In this document: one piece after another, positions 43,858 to 51,592 of the stretch
Numbering within the stretch: the stretch's first letter is position 1
How the letters are laid out: each line of letters starts with the position of its first letter
NCBI GenBank assembly: GCA_965213845.1
Contig: CBDCAI010000004.1
Coordinates: 1,674,001 to 1,738,000 of the forward strand
Direction: 5' to 3'
DNA length: 64,000 bases
Source: JBBROS01 sp965213845
Lineage (GTDB): Bacteria; Pseudomonadota; Alphaproteobacteria; Acetobacterales; Acetobacteraceae
Made by a program: the position numbers and the translations under genes
Notes under the pieces: generated by a model
Databases searched by the model: none
What the model was told of the DNA's origin: nothing
Seen by the model: only the letters and a program-made list of their open reading frames with translations

Positions 43858-45074
43858 CGGGGTCTCCTGGAAGGTGAGGGCGCCGGAGGCTGGCGGGCCG
43901 CGGGACGCGCGCCGGGTCCCGAGAGCAGGTCCACCAGCGTGCGCAGGCTGCCGAGGTTGTGGATGGTGCGGAAGTCGTCGACGTGCGGCAGCATGGCGCG
44001 GATGCCCTGGGACTTGGGTTGGAAGCCGTCCCAGCGCAACAGGGGATTGAGCCAGATCAGGCGGCGGCTGCTGCGGTGCAGCCGTTCCATCGCTTCGGGC
44101 AGCCCGGCGGCGCCGTCGCGGTCGAGCCCGTCGGTCATCAGCAGGGTCAGCGCGCCGCCCGTGAGCACGCGCTTGGCCCAGCGGCGGTTGAACAGCGCCA
44201 GGCTCTCGCCGATGCGGGTGCCGCCGGACCAGTCGGGCACGGCGGCGGCGACCATCTGGAACGCGACCTCGGCGTCGCGGTGGCGAAGCTGGCGGGTGAT
44301 ATTGGACAGGCGGGTGCCGAACAGGAAGACGTGGACGCGGGGCCGGGCGTTGGCGACGGCGTGCAGGAAGTGCAGCAACACCTGAGCGTAACGCGACATG
44401 GAGCCGCTGATGTCGCACAGCACGACCAGCGGCGGCGGGCGCACGACCCGGCGGCGGCGGCGGAGTTCCAGGATCTCGCCGCCGCGGCGCAGGCTGGTGC
44501 GCAGCGTGGCCGGCAGGTCGATGCGGGTGCCCAGCGCGCTGGGGCGGAAGCGGCGGGTGGGGCGGCGGTCGAGCGGGAGCGCGAGGCGGCGGATCTCGGC
44601 CTTGGCGTTGGCGATCTGGGCGGCGCTCATCTGCTCGAAGTCCATGGTCTGCAGCTGCTCGCGCTCGCTGACGGTCATGGTGGCGTCCATCTCGGGCGGG
44701 CGGTCCTCGGCGGCGCGTTCCTGGCGGGGGGCTGCCATGGCTTCGGCGAGGCGGCGGCTGCCGGGGGTGGGGCGCTCGGGCTCCGGTGGGCGGCGGCTGT
44801 CGAGCATGGCGAGGGCGGCGGCGTGGCGGTCGGCGGTGGGGTCGCGCCAGAACAGGTCGAAGGCCTGGTCGAAGATGTCGGCGTGTTCGTGGCGGTTGAG
44901 CATGAGGGCGCGGAGGGCGGCCCGGACCTGGGTGCGGTTCTCGATGCCGAGCAGGCCGAGCGCCTGGTTGCAGGCGATGACGGAGTCGGGCCCGACGGGC
45001 AGGCCGGCGCGGCGCAGCAGGGCGGCGAAATGGGTGAGGTTGACGGCGAGGGCGCCGGGCGCGTGCGGCTCCAT
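43854..45074 (-). CDS. coxE: VWA domain protein, CoxE family
   Basis: A 406-residue CoxE-like protein. The N-terminal half is helical (VNLTHFAALLRRAGLPVGPD), followed by ERERAAED-type linker sequence and a von Willebrand factor A domain whose metal-ion site is VVLCDISGSMSRYAQVLLHF (about residue 225; DxSxS intact), with later LMTDGLDRDGAAGLPEAM. With the MoxR AAA protein CoxD it forms a chaperone pair that inserts the metal centre into CO-dehydrogenase-type enzymes. The start is ATG 45074. The C-terminus is Pro/Arg rich. CoxD lies 59 bases upstream and the XdhC N-domain gene overlaps the stop. Confidence 0.9.
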   Translation of the reverse strand: MEPHAPGALAVNLTHFAALLRRAGLPVGPDSVIACNQALGLLGIENRTQVRAALRALMLNRHEHADIFDQAFDLFWRDPTADRHAAALAMLDSRRPPEPERPTPGSRRLAEAMAAPRQERAAEDRPPEMDATMTVSEREQLQTMDFEQMSAAQIANAKAEIRRLALPLDRRPTRRFRPSALGTRIDLPATLRTSLRRGGEILELRRRRRVVRPPPLVVLCDISGSMSRYAQVLLHFLHAVANARPRVHVFLFGTRLSNITRQLRHRDAEVAFQMVAAAVPDWSGGTRIGESLALFNRRWAKRVLTGGALTLLMTDGLDRDGAAGLPEAMERLHRSSRRLIWLNPLLRWDGFQPKSQGIRAMLPHVDDFRTIHNLGSLRTLVDLLSGPGARPAARQPPAPSPSRRPR

Positions 45075-45133
45075 CGGGGTCCCGTGGGCCTAGGTGGGGA
45101 GGCCGAGGAGGGCCCTGATCGAGCGTTTCCCGG

Positions 45134-46024
45134 TCATGCCGCCTCTTGGCTTTCGGCGATCAGGCGGGCGGCTTCGGCGCCCCGGATCTTGGCGATGTCG
45201 TCCTGGTATTTCAAGAGCACGCCGAGGGTTTCGTCGACGGCGCGGGGGCCGAGCTCGTGCTGGTCGAGGTATTGCAGGGCGGCGGCCCAGTCGATGGTCT
45301 CGGCGACGCCCGGGAGCTTGAACAGGTCCATGCCGCGGAGGCGCTGGACGAAGGCGACGACCTGGGCGCTGAGCCGTTCCGGGGTGCCGGGCGCCTTGGC
45401 GGCCAGGATGGCGCGTTCGCGGGCGGGGGTGGGGTAGTCGACCCATTGATAGAGGCAGCGGCGGCGGATGGCGTCGTGCACCTCCCGCGTGCGGTTGCTG
45501 GTGAGCACGACGACGGGCGGCGTCGCGGAGCGGATGGTGCCGAGTTCGGGGATGGTGATCTGGTAGTCGGCGAGGAGCTCGAGGAGGAAGGCCTCGAAGG
45601 GCTCGTCGGCGCGGTCCAGCTCGTCGATCAGCAGCACGGCGGGGGGTTGGGCCGGGTCGATGGCGCTGAGCAGGGGGCGTTCCTGCAGGAAGGCGCGGCT
45701 GAAGATGCTGCGGGACAGGGTGGCCTGGTCGGCGGCGCCCCCGGCCTCGGCGAGGCGGATGGCCATCAGCTGGCGGGCGTGGTCCCACTCGTATGCGGCG
45801 GCCGACAGGTCCATGCCGTCGTAGCACTGCAGGCGGACCAGGCGGCGGCCGAGCCCGGCGGCGAGCACCTTGGCGATCTCGGTCTTGCCGGTGCCGGGCT
45901 CGCCCTCGAGGAACAGGGGTCGGCGCATGGCGAGGGCGAGGTGGACGGTGGTGGCAAGCGCCTCGTCGGCGATGTAGCCGCCGGCCGCGAGCAGGGCGGC
46001 GGTTTCGGCGACGGTGGCCGGCAT
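45134..46024 (-). CDS. coxD: MoxR-family AAA ATPase, CoxD
   Basis: A 296-residue AAA+ ATPase from ATG 46024. Walker A is LFLEGEPGTGKTEIAKVLA at about residue 37, then RLQCYDGMDLSAAAYEWDH, Walker B AVLLIDELDRADEPFEAFLL (about 124) and sensor/arginine-finger segments VVVLTSNRTREVHDAIRRRC. It works with the VWA protein CoxE in metal-centre maturation. The frame stays open further upstream, through a 27-base tandem repeat, to a TTG at 46165 that overlaps the coxG stop; that start would add 47 residues made mostly of ATPAGLADP units. The ATG is preferred because it gives the usual family length, but neither start has a good ribosome binding site. Confidence 0.88.
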   Translation of the reverse strand: MPATVAETAALLAAGGYIADEALATTVHLALAMRRPLFLEGEPGTGKTEIAKVLAAGLGRRLVRLQCYDGMDLSAAAYEWDHARQLMAIRLAEAGGAADQATLSRSIFSRAFLQERPLLSAIDPAQPPAVLLIDELDRADEPFEAFLLELLADYQITIPELGTIRSATPPVVVLTSNRTREVHDAIRRRCLYQWVDYPTPARERAILAAKAPGTPERLSAQVVAFVQRLRGMDLFKLPGVAETIDWAAALQYLDQHELGPRAVDETLGVLLKYQDDIAKIRGAEAARLIAESQEAA

Positions 46025-46043
46025 GGGCTGGGCGTTCGGTGTG

Positions 46044-46167
46044 GCCGGGTGATCCAAACCCGCCGGCGTTGCCGGGTCAGCCAAACCCGCCGGCGTTGCC
46101 GGGTCAGCCAAACCCGCCGGCGTTGCCGAGTCAGCCAAACCCGCCGGCGTTGCCGGCTCAGCCAAAC
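46044..46167 (-). repeat. 27-base tandem repeat between coxG and coxD
   Basis: Four complete 27-base units (46044-46070, 46071-46097, 46098-46124, 46125-46151) of the form GCCGGGTCAGCCAAACCCGC plus CGGCGTT, with one to three changes, and a 16-base partial fifth that runs into the coxG stop codon. The unit length is a multiple of three. Confidence 0.93.
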
Positions 46168-46847
46168 ACGTAGGCTTTGAAGATGAGGATGAAGATGGGG
46201 ATGTAGAGGACGATGCCGATGATGGCGACGATGGGCAGGCCGAACATCTCGGGGGGGATGAGGTCGAAGACGGAGATGCCGACGTTCGCGGGGGCGGGCG
46301 GCATGACGCGGGCAGGGATGGGCAGGGGCGGCCCTTCGGCGGCGGGGTCGATCGTGGCCAGGGTGGGGGCCGCCACTCCGGCGGCCACGGCGGCGGCCGC
46401 GGGGACGGGTTCGGAGACCATGGCGGTGAAGCGGTCGAAGAACATGTCGGCCATCTGCTTGGACGTGGCGTCGATGAGGCGTGCGCCGAGCTGGGCGATC
46501 TTGCCGCCGACCTGGGCCTTCACGTCGTAGGACAGCAGGGTGCCAAGGCCGTCATCGGCCAGGCGGACGTCGGCGCCGCCCTTGGCGAAGCCGGCGACGC
46601 CGCCCTGGCCCTCGCCCTGGATGCGATAGGAGGTGGGCGGGTTGAGGTCGATGAGCTGGACCTTGCCGGTGAAGCGGGCGGCTATGGGTCCGATCTTGAC
46701 GGCGGCGGTGGCCTTGAGGTCGGTGTCGCCGGTCTTCTCGAGGCTTTCGCATCCGGGGATGCAGGCCTTGAGGACCGCCGGGTCGTTCAGGGCGTCCCAC
46801 ACCTTCTGCCGTGGGGCGGGGATCCGGCGTTCGCCTGTCATGTCCAT
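46158..46847 (-). CDS. coxG: CoxG family SRPBCC protein
   Basis: A 229-residue CoxG protein. Residues 1-145 form an SRPBCC/START-like domain (ERRIPAPRQKVWDALNDPAV, LKACIPGCESLEKTGDTDLK, GKVQLIDLNPPTSYRIQGEG). A Pro/Ala linker follows and then a C-terminal membrane anchor (LPIVAIIGIVLYIPIFILIF). In Oligotropha CoxG is thought to anchor or recruit CO dehydrogenase to the membrane. It is the first gene of the minus-strand cox maturation operon here; no coxMSL structural genes are in the window. ATG 46847 has GGAGAG nine bases upstream. Upstream, 165 bases separate it from the divergent PrpB-like gene and should hold its promoter. Confidence 0.92.
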   Translation of the reverse strand: MDMTGERRIPAPRQKVWDALNDPAVLKACIPGCESLEKTGDTDLKATAAVKIGPIAARFTGKVQLIDLNPPTSYRIQGEGQGGVAGFAKGGADVRLADDGLGTLLSYDVKAQVGGKIAQLGARLIDATSKQMADMFFDRFTAMVSEPVPAAAAVAAGVAAPTLATIDPAAEGPPLPIPARVMPPAPANVGISVFDLIPPEMFGLPIVAIIGIVLYIPIFILIFKAYVFG

Positions 46848-47012
46848 GGGTGTTGTCTCTCCGTGCGCCGGCACCGGCCGGCGGGGTCCTTGCGCCCGGA
46901 ACCTACCGGCGGGGGTGCTGCGCTGCAACCGGCCGCCCCCTGACGGGAGCGATCGAAGCTGATAGACCATGGGCGGGACGCGGGGCCGCGGCCCCATACA
47001 GGAGCCTGCGCC

Positions 47013-47939
47013 ATGACCTACCTCGTTGCGACCGACCTGCCGGCGCTGGATGCCGGCGCGCGCTTCCGGGCGCTGCTGCAGGGGGCGGGGATCGTGCAGA
47101 TCCCCGGGGCGCATAACGGGATGGCGGCGCTGCAGGCCAAGGCGGCGGGGTTCGACGCCTGCTACCTGTCGGGTGCGGCGATGACGGCGAGCATGGGGCT
47201 GCCGGACCTGGGGGTGATCACGGTGGACGAGGTGTCGTTCTTCATCCGCCAGGTGGCGCGGGCCAGCGGCCTGCCGGTGATGGTGGATGGCGACACGGGG
47301 TATGGCGAGGCGCTGAACGTGATGAACATGGTGCGCTGCTTCGAGGATGCGGGGGCGGCGGCGGTGCACATCGAGGACCAGCTGCTGCCGAAGAAATGCG
47401 GGCACCTGAACGACAAGCGGCTGGCCGATGCGCACGACATGGCGGCCAAGGTGGCGGCGGCGCACCGGGCACGGCGGCATCTGTACGTGATCGCGCGGAC
47501 GGATGCGGCGGCGAGCGAAGGGATGGACGGGGCGGTCGCGCGGGCATCCTTGTATATGGAGGCCGGGGCGGACGCGATCTTCCCCGAGGCGCTGCACAGC
47601 GCCGAGATGTTCCGGGAGTTCGCGCGGCGGATGCCCGGCGTGCCGCTGCTGGCCAACATGACGGAGTTCGGGCGCACGCCGTTCTTCACCGCCGCCGAGT
47701 TCGAGGACATGGGCTACAAGATGGTGATCTGGCCGGTGAGCAGCCTGCGGGTGGCGAACAAGGCGCAGGAGGGTCTGTATGCCGCGATCCGGCGCGACGG
47801 CGGGACTCATACGGTGATCGACCGCATGCAGACGCGCTCCGAGCTGTATGCGACGATCGACTATGCGGGATACGAGGCGCTGGACGCGAGCATCGTCAGC
47901 ACCGTGGTGCCGAAGGGGATGCCGCAGCGGGACCATTGA
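47013..47939 (+). CDS. prpB: Isocitrate lyase/PEP mutase superfamily, 2-methylisocitrate lyase-like
   Basis: A 308-residue TIM-barrel lyase acting on C-C bonds of oxoacids. Diagnostic segments are ACYLSGAAMTASMGLPDLGV (about residue 50), metal-binding MVDGDTGYGEALNVMNMVRC (about 90), and the catalytic loop DQLLPKKCGHLNDKRL (about 125), followed by ARTDAAASEGMDG and IFPEALHSAEMF. The KKCGH loop is that of 2-methylisocitrate lyase (PrpB) and related oxaloacetate decarboxylases. PrpB would split 2-methylisocitrate to pyruvate and succinate in propionate catabolism. No prpC or prpD is adjacent, so a related substrate is possible. Confidence 0.83.
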   Translation: MTYLVATDLPALDAGARFRALLQGAGIVQIPGAHNGMAALQAKAAGFDACYLSGAAMTASMGLPDLGVITVDEVSFFIRQVARASGLPVMVDGDTGYGEALNVMNMVRCFEDAGAAAVHIEDQLLPKKCGHLNDKRLADAHDMAAKVAAAHRARRHLYVIARTDAAASEGMDGAVARASLYMEAGADAIFPEALHSAEMFREFARRMPGVPLLANMTEFGRTPFFTAAEFEDMGYKMVIWPVSSLRVANKAQEGLYAAIRRDGGTHTVIDRMQTRSELYATIDYAGYEALDASIVSTVVPKGMPQRDH

Positions 47940-47972
47940 CCGGGCGGCCGGCTGCCACACATCGGCCGTAGC

Positions 47973-49109
47973 GTGCAGTATCCGAGCCCAGCATCGACCT
48001 GGCCCCGCTACATCGGCAGCGAGATCTATCGCGGGTCGACGTATGGGCGGACGCATCCGCTGGCGATCCCGCGGGTGACGACGTGCACGGATCTGTGCCG
48101 GGCCATGGGGTGGCTTGGGGACGACCAGTTCGTGACGGCGCCGCTGGCGGACCGCGCTGCGGTGGAGCGGTTCCACGCGCCCGCCTATGTGGAGGCGCTG
48201 TTCCGGGCGGAGGCGACGCAATCGGTCAGCGAGGAGGACCGGGCGCGGTTCTTCATCGGGGCGGAGAACAACCCGGTGTATCCCGAGATCTACCGGCGGC
48301 CCATGACCTCGGCGGGCGGCGTGATGCTGGCGTGCGGCATGGTGCGGGAGGGTGGCGTCGTGCACTGCCCGGGCGGCGGCACGCATCATGGGCGGCCGGC
48401 GCGGGCGAGCGGGTTCTGTTACCTGAACGACCCGGTGCTGGGCCTCATGACCTGGTTGGACGCGGGGCTGACCAACGTCGTGTACCTGGACATCGACGCG
48501 CACCACGGCGACGGGGTGCAGGACGCCTTCCATGATGACGGGCGGGTGCTGACGATCAGCATCCACGAGGCCGGGCGGTGGCCGGGGACGGGGCTGGCGA
48601 CGGACCGGGCGGGCGGGGCGGCGCGCAACCTGCCGGTGCCGCGCGGGTTCAACGACAGCGAGATGGGCTGGGTGATGGACCAGGCGGTGCTGCCGCTGAT
48701 CCGGGCGCGGCAGCCGGAGGCGATCTTCCTGCAATGCGGGGCGGACGCGCTGGAGGAGGATCCGCTGGCCCGGCTTTCCCTGTCGAACAACGCGCATTGG
48801 GCGGTGGTGGACGCGGTCCGGCGCCTGTCGCCCCGGCTGGTGGTGACGGGCGGCGGCGGCTACAATCCCTACACCGTCGGGCGGTGCTGGGCGGGGGTTT
48901 GGGCGACGCTGAACGACATCGAGATCCCCCTTCGCACGACGCCGGCGGCCGAGGCGGTGCTTCGGGCGCTGGTCTACAACCGGGCGGCGGGCCGCAACCC
49001 GCCGGAGCACTGGTTCACCACGATCCGCGACGCGCCGCGGCCGGGGCCGGTGCGGGACGAGGTGAAGCAGCTGGCCATGATGACGTTGCAGGAAAGGGTC
49101 TCCGCATGA
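47973..49109 (+). CDS. Histone deacetylase/AcuC/AphA family deacetylase
   Basis: A 378-residue zinc-dependent deacetylase of the HDAC superfamily, acting on acetyl-lysine, acetylpolyamines or similar. Active-site motifs are HCPGGGTHHGRPARASGFCY (tandem His, about residue 135), zinc ligands VYLDIDAHHGDGVQDAF (about 173), the second Asp ligand QCGADALEEDPLARL (about 255) and GGGGYNPYTVGRCW (about 295). The bacterial AcuC branch deacetylates acetyl-CoA synthetase, but no acs/acuA genes are near. It starts at GTG 47973, 33 bases after the lyase gene. Its stop overlaps the next ATG by four bases. Confidence 0.9.
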   Translation: MQYPSPASTWPRYIGSEIYRGSTYGRTHPLAIPRVTTCTDLCRAMGWLGDDQFVTAPLADRAAVERFHAPAYVEALFRAEATQSVSEEDRARFFIGAENNPVYPEIYRRPMTSAGGVMLACGMVREGGVVHCPGGGTHHGRPARASGFCYLNDPVLGLMTWLDAGLTNVVYLDIDAHHGDGVQDAFHDDGRVLTISIHEAGRWPGTGLATDRAGGAARNLPVPRGFNDSEMGWVMDQAVLPLIRARQPEAIFLQCGADALEEDPLARLSLSNNAHWAVVDAVRRLSPRLVVTGGGGYNPYTVGRCWAGVWATLNDIEIPLRTTPAAEAVLRALVYNRAAGRNPPEHWFTTIRDAPRPGPVRDEVKQLAMMTLQERVSA

Positions 49110-49591
49110 ACCGTCGTTCCCTCGTTCTCGCGATCGCGCTGCTGCTGGGGCCGGGCCTCGCCCTGGCGCAGCAGCCGGATATCCGGACCCCGCAGCCGGA
49201 GCTGCCGAAGGAGAAGCTGACCGTGGTGACGCGGGACGGCGCGCGGCACGACTTCCAGGTGGAGATGGCGATCAAGTCGGAGCAGCAGACGGTGGGCCTG
49301 ATGTTCCGCAAGTCGGTGCCCGAGGATGGGGGCATGCTGTTCGACTGGGGCACGCCGCAGCAGAGCAGCATGTGGATGCGCAACACCGTCAGCGCGCTGG
49401 ACATGCTGTTCATCAACGCCGACGGGACGGTGCGCCGGGTGGTCGAGGACACGGTGCCGGAGAGCCTGGCGATCATCGACAGCCGGGGGGCGGTGCGGGC
49501 GACGCTGGAGCTGGCGGCGGGGACGGCCCGGCGGCTGGGCATCCATGCGGGCGACCGGGTGGAGCAGCGGATTTTTGCCCCGCCGGGCTGA
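49106..49591 (+). CDS. DUF192 family protein, exported
   Basis: A 161-residue protein with a Sec signal (RRSLVLAIALLLGPGLALAQ) and a DUF192 beta-barrel: FQVEMAIKSEQQTVGLMFRK, PEDGGMLFDWGTPQQSSMWM, RNTVSALDMLFINADGTV, and a C-terminal LAAGTARRLGIHAGDRVEQ. The function of DUF192 is unknown; many members are periplasmic. The ATG overlaps the deacetylase stop by four bases. The gene is followed within 24 bases by tRNA-Pro, an arrangement seen in many Alphaproteobacteria. Confidence 0.9.
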   Translation: MNRRSLVLAIALLLGPGLALAQQPDIRTPQPELPKEKLTVVTRDGARHDFQVEMAIKSEQQTVGLMFRKSVPEDGGMLFDWGTPQQSSMWMRNTVSALDMLFINADGTVRRVVEDTVPESLAIIDSRGAVRATLELAAGTARRLGIHAGDRVEQRIFAPPG

Positions 49592-49614
49592 GGGGTGTAT
49601 AGGGGGCGCGATGT

Positions 49615-49691
49615 CGGGGTGTAGTACAGCCTGGTAGTACGCTTGCTTTGGGAGCAAGAGGCCGGAGGTTCGAATCCTCTCGCCCCGACCA
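49615..49691 (+). tRNA. tRNA-Pro (anticodon UGG)
   Basis: Seventy-seven bases fold into a canonical tRNA: acceptor CGGGGTG paired with CGCCCCG, anticodon stem CTTGC/GCAAG around loop TTTGGGA, TPsiC loop GGTTCGAATCC with stem, discriminator A and an encoded CCA end. The anticodon TGG reads CCN proline codons. Confidence 0.97.
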
Positions 49692-49771
49692 TTCCTTGCC
49701 TGGTCCGACCACTGCCTGTCGCCGCTCGCTGCGGCGTGTTCATCTTTGCCGAATGGTCGGTCAAGTCACGC

Positions 49772-49800
49772 TTGTCCTCGCCGATGACGTGCGATAGGCT
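49772..49800 (+). promoter_or_regulatory. Candidate sigma-70-type promoter for the repeat protein gene
   Basis: TTGTCC and TAGGCT are separated by 17 bases, 38 bases ahead of the ATG at 49838. The match is moderate and found by eye only. The ribosome binding site GAGG lies six bases before the ATG. Confidence 0.3.
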
Positions 49801-49837
49801 CACGCTAAGTTAACGTTTCAATGCGGGTGAGGGCACG

Positions 49838-51121
49838 ATGGCGACAGTCACGATCTCGGGCGGCAGTGGGCCGACGCAGACCATCAACTTCACCAACGCG
49901 AACACGCTGGCGCTGTCCAGCGCACTGGCCACTGCCATTGCAGGGGCCGGGACGAACGTCGCGGTGGTGACCGCGGGCGGTGTGAGCACCGTGCCCGCAG
50001 GGACTGCGGCGGTGATCGTGAACAGCCCGGCGCCTGCCACCGTGGTGGGGGGCGCGGTGGCCAGCGTCGTGGGCGGCACGGGTGGCCTGACCTTCTTCGC
50101 GGCGATCAACAGCACCGACACGGTCGATATCGCGGGCGGCAACAACACGGTCGTGGCGGGAAGCGGCTCGACCGCCACGGTCAGCACCGGCGACGGCAAC
50201 GATTCGATCTTCCTGAGCGGCTCCGGGTCGGTGAACGCCGGTGGCGGCACGAACCTGGTGGTGGGCGCCGTCACGGCCGGGACGACGGCCTACATCACGT
50301 CGGTCGGCAACGGCGACATGCTCTCCACCGGGGCGGGCAGCAGCACGGTGGCGGCGGCGGGCACGAAGTCGATCATCTTTGGCGGGTCCGGCAGCTCGAC
50401 CATCGCCGATGCCGGGTCCGGCGACACGGTCCTGGGCGGCACGGGGGCGGAGACGGTGTTCGGCGGGTCGCAGGGTGTCTACTTCCTGTCGTCCAAGGCG
50501 ACCTTCGTGGGCAGCACGGGGCCTGCCGGGTCCGACACGGTGGTCGGCGCGGCCGGCGGGTCGGAGACGGTGTTCGGCGGCCGGTCGGACCAGATCTTCA
50601 CCGGCAGCAGCAGCCTGCTGTTCGTGGGCGGCGGCGGCAGCTCCAGCATCAACGGCGGCGCCGGGCAGGACACGGTGTTCGGGACGTCCGGCACGTCGGT
50701 CACCTACTACGGCGCGACGGGCGGGGCGATCCTGATTGCGGGCGCGGGAAACGAGACGCTGAACGGCAGCCTGTCGACGGGCCCGAGCACGTTTATCGCC
50801 GGGGCGGGCAGCGCGTCCATCTCGGGCGGGGCGGGCAACGACACGTTCCTGGGCGGGACGGGGCAGAACACCCTGACCGGCGGGGCGGGCAGCAACTTCT
50901 ATGGCTTCATCAAGGGGCAGACGGGCGGCGTGGAGACGATCACGGACTTCAAGGCGGCCGATGCCGTCGTGCTCGTCGGGTACGGCGCCAACGAGGTGCC
51001 GGGCGCCCTGGCCACGGCCGTGACCTCGGGCGGCAGCACGACCATCACCCTGGCCGACAACACGAAGGTGACATTCCTGGGCGTGAGCTCGCTGACCTCC
51101 GGCAACTTCACGGGTTTCTAG
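49838..51121 (+). CDS. RTX-type glycine-rich repeat protein without an enzymatic domain
   Basis: A 427-residue protein made almost entirely of Gly/Ser/Thr/Asp-rich beta-roll-like repeats (DGNDSIFLSGSGSVNAGGGT, GGTGAETVFGGS, GGAGNDTFLGGTGQNTLTGG). There is no Sec signal. The N-terminus begins VTISGGSGPTQTINFTNA. The C-terminus (ITDFKAADAVVLVGYGANEV, GALATAVTSGGSTTITLADN) has the same final pattern as the two repeat proteins at 36552-40994 and is the probable type I secretion signal. Function is unknown: surface layer, biofilm matrix or calcium-binding exoprotein are possibilities. It stands alone between tRNA-Pro and the complex I subunit gene. Confidence 0.82.
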   Translation: MATVTISGGSGPTQTINFTNANTLALSSALATAIAGAGTNVAVVTAGGVSTVPAGTAAVIVNSPAPATVVGGAVASVVGGTGGLTFFAAINSTDTVDIAGGNNTVVAGSGSTATVSTGDGNDSIFLSGSGSVNAGGGTNLVVGAVTAGTTAYITSVGNGDMLSTGAGSSTVAAAGTKSIIFGGSGSSTIADAGSGDTVLGGTGAETVFGGSQGVYFLSSKATFVGSTGPAGSDTVVGAAGGSETVFGGRSDQIFTGSSSLLFVGGGGSSSINGGAGQDTVFGTSGTSVTYYGATGGAILIAGAGNETLNGSLSTGPSTFIAGAGSASISGGAGNDTFLGGTGQNTLTGGAGSNFYGFIKGQTGGVETITDFKAADAVVLVGYGANEVPGALATAVTSGGSTTITLADNTKVTFLGVSSLTSGNFTGF

Positions 51122-51173
51122 CCCGGCCCGCCTGAGGTAGGGTCCGTCCGTCACGACGAGCAGGAGCCTGTTC

Positions 51174-51482
51174 ATGCGCGCGCGCATCTTCCAGCGGCCC
51201 AAGACCGCCACGCAGTCCGGCACGGCCGGGGCGGGGAACTGGGTGCTGGACTACCAGTCGGCCCAGCGCGAGCGGAACGATCCGCTGATGGGCTGGTGGG
51301 GCAGCGGCGACACGCAGGACCAGGTGCGGCTGCGGTTCGACACGTCGGCCGAGGCGGTGGCCTATGCCGAGGCGAACGGGATCGAGTACGACCTCGAGGT
51401 GTCGCCGGCTACCAAGCCGATCAAGCCGAAGGTGTATGCGGACAACTTCCGCTACGGCCGGACGGACAACTGGACGCACTGA
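51174..51482 (+). CDS. ETC complex I subunit, NDUFS4/18-kDa family
   Basis: A 102-residue homologue of the mitochondrial NDUFS4 (AQDQ) accessory subunit of NADH:ubiquinone oxidoreductase. It shows the conserved order RARIFQRPKTATQSGTA, WVLDYQSAQRERNDPLMGWWGSGDT with the substrate-arm tryptophans, VRLRFDTSAEAVAYAEANGI and the C-terminal PKVYADNFRYGRTDNWTH. The family occurs in Alphaproteobacteria and mitochondria and stabilises the NADH-binding arm. It is encoded away from the nuo operon, as usual. It starts at ATG 51174 preceded by CAGGAG. Confidence 0.95.
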   Translation: MRARIFQRPKTATQSGTAGAGNWVLDYQSAQRERNDPLMGWWGSGDTQDQVRLRFDTSAEAVAYAEANGIEYDLEVSPATKPIKPKVYADNFRYGRTDNWTH

Positions 51483-51592
51483 CGACGCCCGATCGCGGCC
51501 GGCCGCCCGGGCGATTGTTTTAGGCTTGAAGCATTCCGCGCTCTCCCCCACGCTGACTCCTGACGCTTGAAGGCGGGGCGATGGAGGCAGCG

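Noticed and set aside
46044..46167. Direct repeats considered as a CRISPR array
   Set aside because: Units are contiguous 27-base copies with no spacers and no cas genes; this is a tandem repeat.
49615..49691. tRNA-Pro considered as an integration site with an island on its 3' side
   Set aside because: No integrase, no repeated tRNA 3' end, and normal composition in the following genes.
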